Origin: Cycloclasticus sp.
Lineage (GTDB): Bacteria > Pseudomonadota > Gammaproteobacteria > Methylococcales > Cycloclasticaceae
Assembly (NCBI GenBank): GCA_012959695.1
Contig: DUCS01000011.1
Span: 1-38,935, forward strand
DNA: 38,935 bases
Direction of reading: 5' to 3'
Shown here: positions 32,587-38,935 of the stretch, one piece after another
How the letters are laid out: each line of letters begins with the position of its first letter
Numbering within the stretch: position 1 is the stretch's first letter
Program-made: the position numbers and the translations under genes
Notes under the pieces: generated by a model
The model's database searches: none
What the model saw: only the letters and a program-made list of their open reading frames with translations
What the model was told of the DNA's origin: nothing

Positions 32587-33750
32587 ATGAGCAAAAATTT
32601 TATTTTTACATCTGAGTCGGTGTCTGAAGGGCACCCAGATAAAGTAGCAGATCAAATTTCTGACGCAATGCTTGATGCATTGTTAGAGCAAGACCCTGCA
32701 TCACGCGTAGCGGTAGAAACCATGGTGAAAACAGGCATGGTGATCCTAGCGGGTGAAGTCACTACCAGCGCATGGGTGGATACTGAAGAGCTCGTGCGGA
32801 ATGTTGTTAAAGACATCGGTTACGACAAACCAGAGATTGGTTTTGATTGGCAAAGTTGCGCGGTATTGAACGCGATTGGTAAACAATCACACGATATTGC
32901 TATTGGTGTGGATGATTCTGATGACCATGAACAAGGTGCGGGCGATCAAGGCCTGATGTTTGGTTACGCCTGTGATGAAACCGATGTGTTAATGCCAGCG
33001 CCTATTACCTATTCTCATTTATTGGTACAAAAACAAGCGGAAGTACGTAAATCGGGTCAGCTCGGTTGGTTGCGCCCTGATGCGAAAAGCCAATTAACAT
33101 TCCGTTATGAAAATAACAAGCCAGTGGGTGTTGAGGGGGTTGTTCTTTCAACACAACATGCGCCGGATATCAGTTTAAAAGACTTGCGCGAAGCGGTGAT
33201 TGAAGAAATTATCAAGCCGGTTCTACCAGAAGAATGGTTTGCGGGCTGTAAGGCTGAAAACATTCACATTAACCCAACAGGTCAGTTTATTATTGGTGGC
33301 CCAGTGGGTGACTGTGGTTTAACAGGTCGTAAGATTATTGTTGATACTTATGGTGGTATGGCGCGGCATGGTGGCGGTGCTTTCTCAGGCAAAGACCCGA
33401 GTAAAGTGGATCGATCTGCTGCGTACATGGGTCGATATGTTGCTAAAAACATCGTTGCGGCTGGTTTAGCCACGCGCTGCGAGATTCAAGTGTCTTATGC
33501 TATTGGTGTGCCAAAACCAACGTCCATTTCGGTTGAAACATTTGGTACAGAAACGATTCCAAGTGCAAAAATTGAAGCATTGATTAGTGAACACTTTGAT
33601 TTGCGTCCTAAAGCACTGATTGCAGAGTTGGACTTATTACGCCCAATCTACCAACAAACTGCTGCGTATGGTCACTTTGGTCGTGAGCTTCCTGACTTCA
33701 CATGGGAACGTACCGACAAAGCAGACTTATTACGCGACGCAGCGAAATAA
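32587..33750 (+). CDS. metK: S-adenosylmethionine synthetase
   Basis: MetK makes SAM from methionine and ATP. It has 387 residues, normal length. Key motifs are [20 protein letters not shown] (8-27), [12 protein letters not shown] and [19 protein letters not shown]. The ATG is preceded by GAGGCGG. It is the first gene of metK-ahcY-metF and provides the methyl donor used by the MddA-type enzyme upstream. It lies 126 bases after the SAH riboswitch; a metK-first operon behind this riboswitch is less usual than an ahcY-first one. Confidence 0.98.
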   Translation: MSKNFIFTSESVSEGHPDKVADQISDAMLDALLEQDPASRVAVETMVKTGMVILAGEVTTSAWVDTEELVRNVVKDIGYDKPEIGFDWQSCAVLNAIGKQSHDIAIGVDDSDDHEQGAGDQGLMFGYACDETDVLMPAPITYSHLLVQKQAEVRKSGQLGWLRPDAKSQLTFRYENNKPVGVEGVVLSTQHAPDISLKDLREAVIEEIIKPVLPEEWFAGCKAENIHINPTGQFIIGGPVGDCGLTGRKIIVDTYGGMARHGGGAFSGKDPSKVDRSAAYMGRYVAKNIVAAGLATRCEIQVSYAIGVPKPTSISVETFGTETIPSAKIEALISEHFDLRPKALIAELDLLRPIYQQTAAYGHFGRELPDFTWERTDKADLLRDAAK

Positions 33751-33782
33751 CCTACATAACAAACAATACGAGAGGATTAATT

Positions 33783-35186
33783 ATGAGTTTTACAGATTAT
33801 AAAGTAGCCGATATGTCATTGGCAGAATGGGGCCATAAAGAAATAGCGATTGCTGAAAACGAAATGCCGGGTTTAATGGCGTTGTGCGAAGAGTTTGGTG
33901 AGAGCAAACCGTTAAAAGGCGCGCGTGTTGCGGGCAGTTTACACATGACGATTCAAACAGCCGTGTTAATTAAAACATTGGTGGCGCTAGGCGCTGAAGT
34001 TCGCTGGTGTTCATGCAATATTTTTTCAACACAAGACCATGCTGCTGCCGCGATTGCTGATTTGAATATTCCGGTTTACGCTTGGAAAGGCGAAACCATT
34101 GAGGAATACTGGTGGTGTACTGAAAAAATGATGACATGGCCAGAAGGTCAAGAAGCGAACATGATTCTTGATGACGGTGGCGATGCAACCTTGTTATTAC
34201 ACAAAGGCGTTGAATTTGAAAAAGCCGGTGCAGTGCCGGACGCGAAAGAAGGCGATAACGAAGAGTGGGTGGCTATTCTTGAGGTATTGCGTCGTAATTT
34301 ACCTGTTAAGCCAACAAGATGGCAAGACATGGCGGCGAGCGTTAAAGGTGTAACAGAAGAAACAACCACAGGTGTTCACCGTTTGTATCAAATGCAAGAA
34401 GCCGGTGAATTATTGTTCCCAGCGATGAATGTAAATGACTCGGTGACAAAAAGTAAATTCGATAACTTGTATGGCTGTCGTGAGTCTTTATTAGACGGCA
34501 TCAAGCGTGCAACCGACGTGATGATAGCCGGCAAAATTGCCATTGTTATTGGTTATGGCGATGTGGGCAAAGGCTGTGCGCAAGCATTTAAAGGTATGGG
34601 CGCAACCGTTTGGGTAACCGAAGTGGATCCGATTTGTGCGTTGCAAGCAGCAATGGAAGGTTACCGTGTTGTACGTATGGATGAAGTGGCTGACCAAGGC
34701 GACATCTTTGTAACCACAACAGGCAACCTAGGCGTGATTAATCACGACCATATGATTTCAATGAAAAATGAAGCCATTGTTTGTAACATTGGCCATTTTG
34801 ATTCAGAAATTGATATTGCTTCATTAGAACAGTACGAATGGGAAGAAGTGAAACCACAAGTGGATCACATTATTTTTCCAGACGGTAAACGGATTACCTT
34901 GTTAGCTAAAGGTCGCTTGGTTAATTTAGGTTGTGCAACCGGTCACCCAAGTTTCGTGATGTCAGCATCATTTACAAACCAAGTGATGGCGCAAATGGAA
35001 TTCTTTAGCAATGGCGATGCGTATAAAAATGAAGTGTACGTACTACCAAAAACCTTGGACGAAAAAGTGGCGCGTTTGCATTTAGAAAAAATTGGTGTAA
35101 ACCTAACCGAATTAAGCCAAGAACAGGCAGACTACATTAATGTACCTGTCGAGGGCCCATATAAACCTAATCATTACCGTTACTAA
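33783..35186 (+). CDS. ahcY: S-adenosylhomocysteine hydrolase (adenosylhomocysteinase)
   Basis: AhcY splits SAH into homocysteine and adenosine, removing the product that inhibits methyltransferases. The protein has 467 residues. The NAD-binding loop [11 protein letters not shown] (about residues 258-268) and HFDSEIDI are intact, and the C-terminal [10 protein letters not shown] is the family end. Upstream in-frame ATG 33702 lies inside metK; ATG 33783 is preceded by GAGAGGA, so it is the true start. It follows metK by 32 bases and is controlled by the SAH riboswitch. Confidence 0.98.
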   Translation: MSFTDYKVADMSLAEWGHKEIAIAENEMPGLMALCEEFGESKPLKGARVAGSLHMTIQTAVLIKTLVALGAEVRWCSCNIFSTQDHAAAAIADLNIPVYAWKGETIEEYWWCTEKMMTWPEGQEANMILDDGGDATLLLHKGVEFEKAGAVPDAKEGDNEEWVAILEVLRRNLPVKPTRWQDMAASVKGVTEETTTGVHRLYQMQEAGELLFPAMNVNDSVTKSKFDNLYGCRESLLDGIKRATDVMIAGKIAIVIGYGDVGKGCAQAFKGMGATVWVTEVDPICALQAAMEGYRVVRMDEVADQGDIFVTTTGNLGVINHDHMISMKNEAIVCNIGHFDSEIDIASLEQYEWEEVKPQVDHIIFPDGKRITLLAKGRLVNLGCATGHPSFVMSASFTNQVMAQMEFFSNGDAYKNEVYVLPKTLDEKVARLHLEKIGVNLTELSQEQADYINVPVEGPYKPNHYRY

Positions 35187-35189
35187 ACT

Positions 35190-36038
35190 ATGGCATTAGA
35201 ATCACATCAACCGATTAGTTTTGAATTTTTCCCGCCCAAAACAGAAGAAGGGCGAGAAAAACTATTAGCGGTTAGCAAAAAGCTGGGTCAATTAGACCCA
35301 GCTTACTTCTCTGTTACCTTTGGCGCGGGTGGCAGCACCCAGCAGGGTACGATTAATACCGTAATGGACATTAAAAAGCAGGGCTTTTCCGCTGCGCCGC
35401 ATTTGTCTTGCGTGGGTTCTACCAAAGAGAACATCCGTGAGATATTAGCGAATTATAAAACGCAGGGTGTTGATCGTATTGTCGCCTTGCGTGGTGATAT
35501 CCCGTCTGGGACATTGGATGTTGGCGAATTCCGTTATGCAAACGAACTCGTTGGATTTATTCGTGAAGAAACTGGCGATCACTTCCACATTGAAGTGGCA
35601 GCGTATCCTGAGATTCATCCGCAAGCAAAGAACGCGCAAACGGACTTAGCCAACTTTAAACAAAAAGTAGAGGCGGGTGCTAATGGCGCCATCACGCAAT
35701 ACTTTTTCAACTTTGAAGCCTATATTCGATTTGTCGAAGATTGCGACAAAATGGGCGTAAATGTTCCGATTGTGCCGGGAATTATGCCGATAACGAACTA
35801 TTCACAGTTAGCGAGATTCTCTGATATGTGTGGTGCGGAAATCCCCCGTTGGATTGCTAAACGCTTAGAAGGTTTTGCAGATGATCGTGAATCAATAAAA
35901 GCTTTTGGTTTGGATGTGATGAGTGAGCTGTGCCAATCGTTACTCGATTATGGCAGCCCAGGCTTACATTTTTATAGCATGAACCAAGCGGAAGCGAGTT
36001 TAGCGATTTGTCGTAATTTAGGGATAGACAACGCATGA
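35190..36038 (+). CDS. metF: 5,10-methylenetetrahydrofolate reductase
   Basis: MetF reduces methylene-THF to methyl-THF, the methyl source for methionine synthase. It has 282 residues, typical for bacteria. Conserved parts are SFEFFPPKTEEG (10-21), FGAGGST, and the FAD-binding ALRGDIP with AAYPEIHP. The start ATG 35190 lies only 3 bases after ahcY; I see no strong ribosome site, so translational coupling is likely. It completes the SAM/methionine cycle genes of the operon. Confidence 0.97.
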   Translation: MALESHQPISFEFFPPKTEEGREKLLAVSKKLGQLDPAYFSVTFGAGGSTQQGTINTVMDIKKQGFSAAPHLSCVGSTKENIREILANYKTQGVDRIVALRGDIPSGTLDVGEFRYANELVGFIREETGDHFHIEVAAYPEIHPQAKNAQTDLANFKQKVEAGANGAITQYFFNFEAYIRFVEDCDKMGVNVPIVPGIMPITNYSQLARFSDMCGAEIPRWIAKRLEGFADDRESIKAFGLDVMSELCQSLLDYGSPGLHFYSMNQAEASLAICRNLGIDNA

Positions 36039-36331
36039 GCGAGAAAAAAGAAGTGTCTTGCGCGATTTACAAAACAAAGAAACGTGATGGCCTGTACCTA
36101 TACGTAAAAGAACAAGATGATTTTGAAGATGTGCCGCCAGAAGTGATGAAGCAGTTCCCAGAGCCAGAGCATGTATTCGATTTGGAACTATCGGCTGAAA
36201 GGCCATTAGCACGAGAAGATGTGATTAAAGTGATCAGTAATTTGAAAACTCAAGGCTTTCACCTGCAAATGCCGCCAAAGCTTGAAGCCCCGATTGACAC
36301 GATAACCTTGCCCGATAGTTTGCACGGCTAA
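36035..36331 (+). CDS. YcgL-domain protein
   Basis: This 98-residue protein matches the YcgL family: CAIYKTKKRDGLYLYV (10-25), then PEVMKQFPEPEHVFDLEL, ending with a FHLQMP segment. YcgL proteins are small and usually found in gammaproteobacteria; their function is not defined. The ATG overlaps the metF stop as ATGA. Confidence 0.9.
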   Translation: MSEKKEVSCAIYKTKKRDGLYLYVKEQDDFEDVPPEVMKQFPEPEHVFDLELSAERPLAREDVIKVISNLKTQGFHLQMPPKLEAPIDTITLPDSLHG

Positions 36332-36333
36332 TT

Positions 36334-37065
36334 ATGCGTATTTCGCGACTGTTTGTTGACCAGCAACTCGCCGAAGGCAAACCAATTACTTTAGAGCCAG
36401 ACGCGGCGCATTATCTACGCAATGTGTTGCGGCTTAAAAAGGGTTTTCAGCTGACCGTTTTTAACGGTCAAGGTGGCGAGTATTCAGCAACCGCTTCAGA
36501 AATACATCGTAAAGCGGTTGTGCTGGACATTAACACTTGGCGAGATATTAATCTTGAATCACCATTAGCTATTGAACTAGGTTTAAGCGTGTCGCGTGGC
36601 GAACGAATGGACGTCGCTATTCAAAAAGCAACCGAGCTTGGCGTAGCAACGATTACCCCCGTTATAACTCAACATTGTGTCGTTAAGCTAACGGATGAGA
36701 GGCGACTTCAGCGCCATCAACATTGGCAAAATATTGTTTATCGGGCTTGCGAGCAGTGTGGGCGCAATGCTCCGCCGTTATTAAATGTAACTCAAGATTT
36801 TTCTGATTGGTTAGGCAGTGATTTATCTTCAAACAGAATTATATTTGAGCCGGGTAAAACCGAAACATTGAAAAGCTATCAACAACCCGAAACTGCAGTT
36901 ACCGTATTTATTGGCCCAGAAGGTGGTTTTTCGGAAGAAGAAGTTGTTGTTGCGGAAAAAGCAGGTTTCACGGCACTTGGCTTCGGTCCGCGAGTGGTTA
37001 GAAATGAAACAGCGGCGATTGCATCTATTGCAGCAATGCAGGTGTTATGGGGTGATATGGGCTAA
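36334..37065 (+). CDS. rsmE: 16S rRNA (uracil1498-N3)-methyltransferase
   Basis: RsmE methylates U1498 of 16S rRNA using SAM. The 243-residue protein has an N-terminal PUA-like region (HYLRNVLRLKKG) and the SPOUT knot signatures VFIGPEGGFSEEE (~190-202) and LGFGPRVVRNETAAI. It closes the operon that includes the SAM synthetase gene. It starts 2 bases after the YcgL-like gene and is followed by a hairpin at 37072-37101. Confidence 0.96.
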   Translation: MRISRLFVDQQLAEGKPITLEPDAAHYLRNVLRLKKGFQLTVFNGQGGEYSATASEIHRKAVVLDINTWRDINLESPLAIELGLSVSRGERMDVAIQKATELGVATITPVITQHCVVKLTDERRLQRHQHWQNIVYRACEQCGRNAPPLLNVTQDFSDWLGSDLSSNRIIFEPGKTETLKSYQQPETAVTVFIGPEGGFSEEEVVVAEKAGFTALGFGPRVVRNETAAIASIAAMQVLWGDMG

Positions 37066-37071
37066 AAGAGC

Positions 37072-37101
37072 GGAGGCCTTATGAGTAACTCATAGGCCTC
37101 C
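37072..37101. terminator. Long hairpin between rsmE and the peroxiredoxin remnant
   Basis: A near-perfect inverted repeat, GGAGGCCTTATGAGT with AACTCATAGGCCTCC (one bulged T), lies between two convergent genes. A TTTT run follows on the - strand side only, so it works best as terminator for the - strand, and probably also as an rsmE transcript end. Confidence 0.7.
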
Positions 37102-37131
37102 ACTCACCTTTGTTCACGCCATATCTACCGG

Positions 37132-37386
37132 TTAGCTTTTTGGTGCTTTCGTAAACCTGAGGTAAGGCAATTTAATATCGATGTTTCCGAATTTATTTTT
37201 TGCTTGTTCATCATCCAAACCTAATCCGACAATCACATCTTCACCCGGAACCCAGTTAGCAGGTGTTACGATAGGTGCGCCATCAGTGGCTTGAATTGCA
37301 TCCAGTGCGCGTAAAATTTCAGCAAAGTTGCGACCCACAGACATTGGGTAAGACATAGTAAGTCGAATTTTTTTATCAGTACCAAA
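37132..37386 (-). pseudogene. Peroxiredoxin (1-Cys, Prx6-type) C-terminal remnant
   Basis: The longest ATG-started frame (37132-37356) encodes 74 residues matching the end of a 1-Cys peroxiredoxin: YPMSVGRNFAEILRALDAIQ and TPANWVPGEDVIVG, then KLPYLRFTKAP. The similarity extends upstream of that ATG as FGTDKKIRLT to about 37386 and is then cut by an in-frame TAA. The catalytic Cys and the whole N-terminal two-thirds are absent, and no match to them is visible in the upstream sequence. It is a 5'-truncated remnant. Confidence 0.85.
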
Positions 37387-37530
37387 TTAATTTATAGTTA
37401 TATTTAGCAAATTGATTGTGTTGTGAGCCTTGCGAGGGTCATTCGACAAAAGAGCAATACAAGTATAAAAACTTTTGAGATATGTAAGAATAATACTCAT
37501 ATAACGAAAACTTAATACCGGAGTAGACCC

Positions 37531-38478
37531 ATGCGCCTAGGCGTTGTAATGGACCCCATCGGGTCAATCAATATTAAAAAAGACACGACGTTTGCTATGT
37601 TGCTTGAGGCGCAAAGCAGGGGTTGGGAGTTGTTCTATATGGAGCAACAAGATTTGTACCTGTTTAATGGCACAGCCAAAGTTACTTATAGGCCGTTAAC
37701 TGTTCAGCGCGATGAAAACAGTTGGTTTGAGTTGGGCGACATCATTGATGACGTGATGAGTGAGATGGATGCGATTTTAATGCGTGTTGACCCGCCGTTT
37801 AATATGAATTTTATTTATACGACGTACGTTTTAGAACAAGCTGAGGCGGACGGTGTGTTGGTGGTGAATAAGCCGCAAAGTTTGCGTGATGCGAATGAAA
37901 AATTATTTACCGCGTGGTTTCCGGAGTGTTGCTCCCCGACACTCGTTACATCTCAAACGCAGCGCATTAAGGATTTTTTGATTGAACACGAAGATGTGAT
38001 TGTTAAGCCGCTTGACGGTATGGGTGGCGCGTCTATTTTTCGTTTAAAGAAAGCCGATCATAATTTGGGTGTCGTTTTAGAAACAATGACAAATCACGGC
38101 AAAGAACTAACGATGGTTCAGCGTTATTTGCCTGAAATTAAGCAGGGTGACAAACGGATTCTTATTATTAATGGCAAACCGGTCCCATACGGTTTGGCGC
38201 GTATTCCTGCAAAAGGTGAAACGCGTGGTAATTTGGCGGCCGGTGGTACGGGGGAAGGGCGTGAGTTAACCGATAGAGAATATTGGTTGTGCGAGCAGAT
38301 TGGACCAACATTGATTGAAAAAGGCTTGATGTTTGTAGGCTTAGATGTCATTGGTCATTATGTGACGGAAATTAATGTCACCAGTCCAACGTGTGTTCAA
38401 GAGCTGGATAATTTGTATGGCTTGAACATTAGTGGTTTATTGATGGATTGCATTGAGGAACAGTTAGCAAAGCGGTGA
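37531..38478 (+). CDS. gshB: Glutathione synthetase
   Basis: GshB joins glycine to gamma-glutamylcysteine to make glutathione. The protein has 315 residues, normal for the ATP-grasp prokaryotic form. Signatures are VVMDPIGSINIKKDTTF (5-21), VKPLDGMGGASIFR (ATP loop) and the C-terminal VTEINVTSPTCVQELD. CCGGAG precedes the start. The next gene starts inside the stop region, and the gshB/TonB-like order is a common gammaproteobacterial arrangement. Confidence 0.97.
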   Translation: MRLGVVMDPIGSINIKKDTTFAMLLEAQSRGWELFYMEQQDLYLFNGTAKVTYRPLTVQRDENSWFELGDIIDDVMSEMDAILMRVDPPFNMNFIYTTYVLEQAEADGVLVVNKPQSLRDANEKLFTAWFPECCSPTLVTSQTQRIKDFLIEHEDVIVKPLDGMGGASIFRLKKADHNLGVVLETMTNHGKELTMVQRYLPEIKQGDKRILIINGKPVPYGLARIPAKGETRGNLAAGGTGEGRELTDREYWLCEQIGPTLIEKGLMFVGLDVIGHYVTEINVTSPTCVQELDNLYGLNISGLLMDCIEEQLAKR

Positions 38479-38935
38479 CTTCTACAGCCATTTCATCGGG
38501 GGATAAACTAGGGTTAACGTTATTTATGGCGGGCATTGTGCACGCTCTGATTATCTTGGGAATAAGCTTTGATGTAGATATTCCCCGCTCGATGAGCAAA
38601 GTGCTAGAAATTGTTTTAGTCACAAAACCTGATAAAGAACGGCCTGATAAGGCGGATTTCCTAGCTCAAGAAGACCAAGTTGGTAGTGGCGATGCTGAAG
38701 AAAAAGCGATCAATCAGCAGCAAGCGGCGCCTCAGCCGATGAAAAAAGCGGTACTGACAGAATCCGATAAAACTCAAAAAGCACAGGCACAAGCTCAAAA
38801 AGTTTTGTTGCAAGCTGAAGCTGAGGTGGCGATTGATGCAAGTAATAAGAAAGTGCCGAAAGAAAGTAAAGTGCTTACGACAGCCGACTTGTTGCGACAA
38901 AGCGAAGAAATTGCACGTTTGCAAGCTGAATTGAA
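38475..38935 (+). CDS. TonB-like energy transducer, N-terminal part (3' end outside window)
   Basis: The frame opens at GTG 38475, overlapping the gshB stop (GTGA), and runs to the window end (153 codons visible). Residues ~14-30 (LTLFMAGIVHALIILGI) are a single membrane helix, followed by VLEIVLVTKP and a long Gln/Ala/Lys/Glu-rich stretch that would span the periplasm. The TonB C-terminal domain is outside the window. Placement after gshB matches known TonB-family genes. A TolA-like protein is possible but less likely. Confidence 0.8.
   Translation, partial: MTSTAISSGDKLGLTLFMAGIVHALIILGISFDVDIPRSMSKVLEIVLVTKPDKERPDKADFLAQEDQVGSGDAEEKAINQQQAAPQPMKKAVLTESDKTQKAQAQAQKVLLQAEAEVAIDASNKKVPKESKVLTTADLLRQSEEIARLQAEL

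Overview
The window is a stretch of a gammaproteobacterial chromosome with moderately low GC. It starts inside the F1-ATPase genes (atpA-atpG-atpD-atpC), continues into glmU-glmS, and ends in the conserved pair gshB / TonB-like gene. Ring-hydroxylating dioxygenase, AlkB-type hydroxylase and methylated-sulfur genes suggest a marine hydrocarbon- or C1-using gammaproteobacterium of the Cycloclasticus/Methylophaga kind. That placement is an inference from gene content, not a phylogenetic result. I see no rRNA, tRNA, insertion sequence or CRISPR array, and no gene-free stretch longer than 300 bases.

Layout. (1) 1-6943, + strand: ATP synthase genes closed by a strong terminator, then glmU-glmS for UDP-GlcNAc synthesis. 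(2) 6969-18812, a catabolic island. A meta-cleavage-type hydrolase (-) diverges from a + strand run: AlkB-like di-iron hydroxylase, small ICMT-like membrane methyltransferase, Rieske dioxygenase alpha and beta subunits, cysteine-less thiolase-like protein, DUF35 Zn-ribbon/OB partner, acyl-CoA ligase. Facing it is a - strand run: DODA-type extradiol dioxygenase, FMN quinone/azo-reductase, SDR dehydrogenase, diiron/MBL protein, a small (possibly broken) membrane protein, and pterin carbinolamine dehydratase. A cytochrome b561 gene diverges from the dioxygenase across a 12-bp palindrome. No ferredoxin or reductase for the Rieske or AlkB enzymes is present. (3) 18881-23965, - strand: a group I truncated hemoglobin broken by an exact 5-bp tandem duplication, then DUF4202, lipoprotein, exported MBL hydrolase, MsrB, M18 aminopeptidase and a membrane-anchored hydratase-fold protein in a tight operon. 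(4) 24066-32307, a methanethiol locus: periplasmic methanethiol oxidase (SBP56 family, mtoX) with SCO1-like and MauG-like maturation genes, a cNMP-binding/patatin protein, a DUF4242 protein, a divergent GlxA/AraC-type regulator, and a methanethiol S-methyltransferase (mddA). (5) 32343-37065: metK-ahcY-metF-ycgL-like-rsmE behind an S-adenosylhomocysteine (SAH) riboswitch. (6) A peroxiredoxin gene remnant, then gshB and the start of a TonB-like gene.

The most interesting part is regions 4-5. Methanethiol can be oxidised (MtoX) or methylated to dimethyl sulfide (MddA). The second reaction uses SAM and releases SAH, and the next operon, which makes SAM and clears SAH, is preceded by an SAH-sensing RNA. 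A 40-nt sequence is shared between the mtoX upstream region and the start of the regulator gene. Related TGGCAT boxes lie upstream of mddA next to a hexanucleotide (TGTCTG) repeat. Together these suggest one regulon that may include a slippage-variable promoter. The catabolic island (region 2) is a second candidate for an undescribed pathway.
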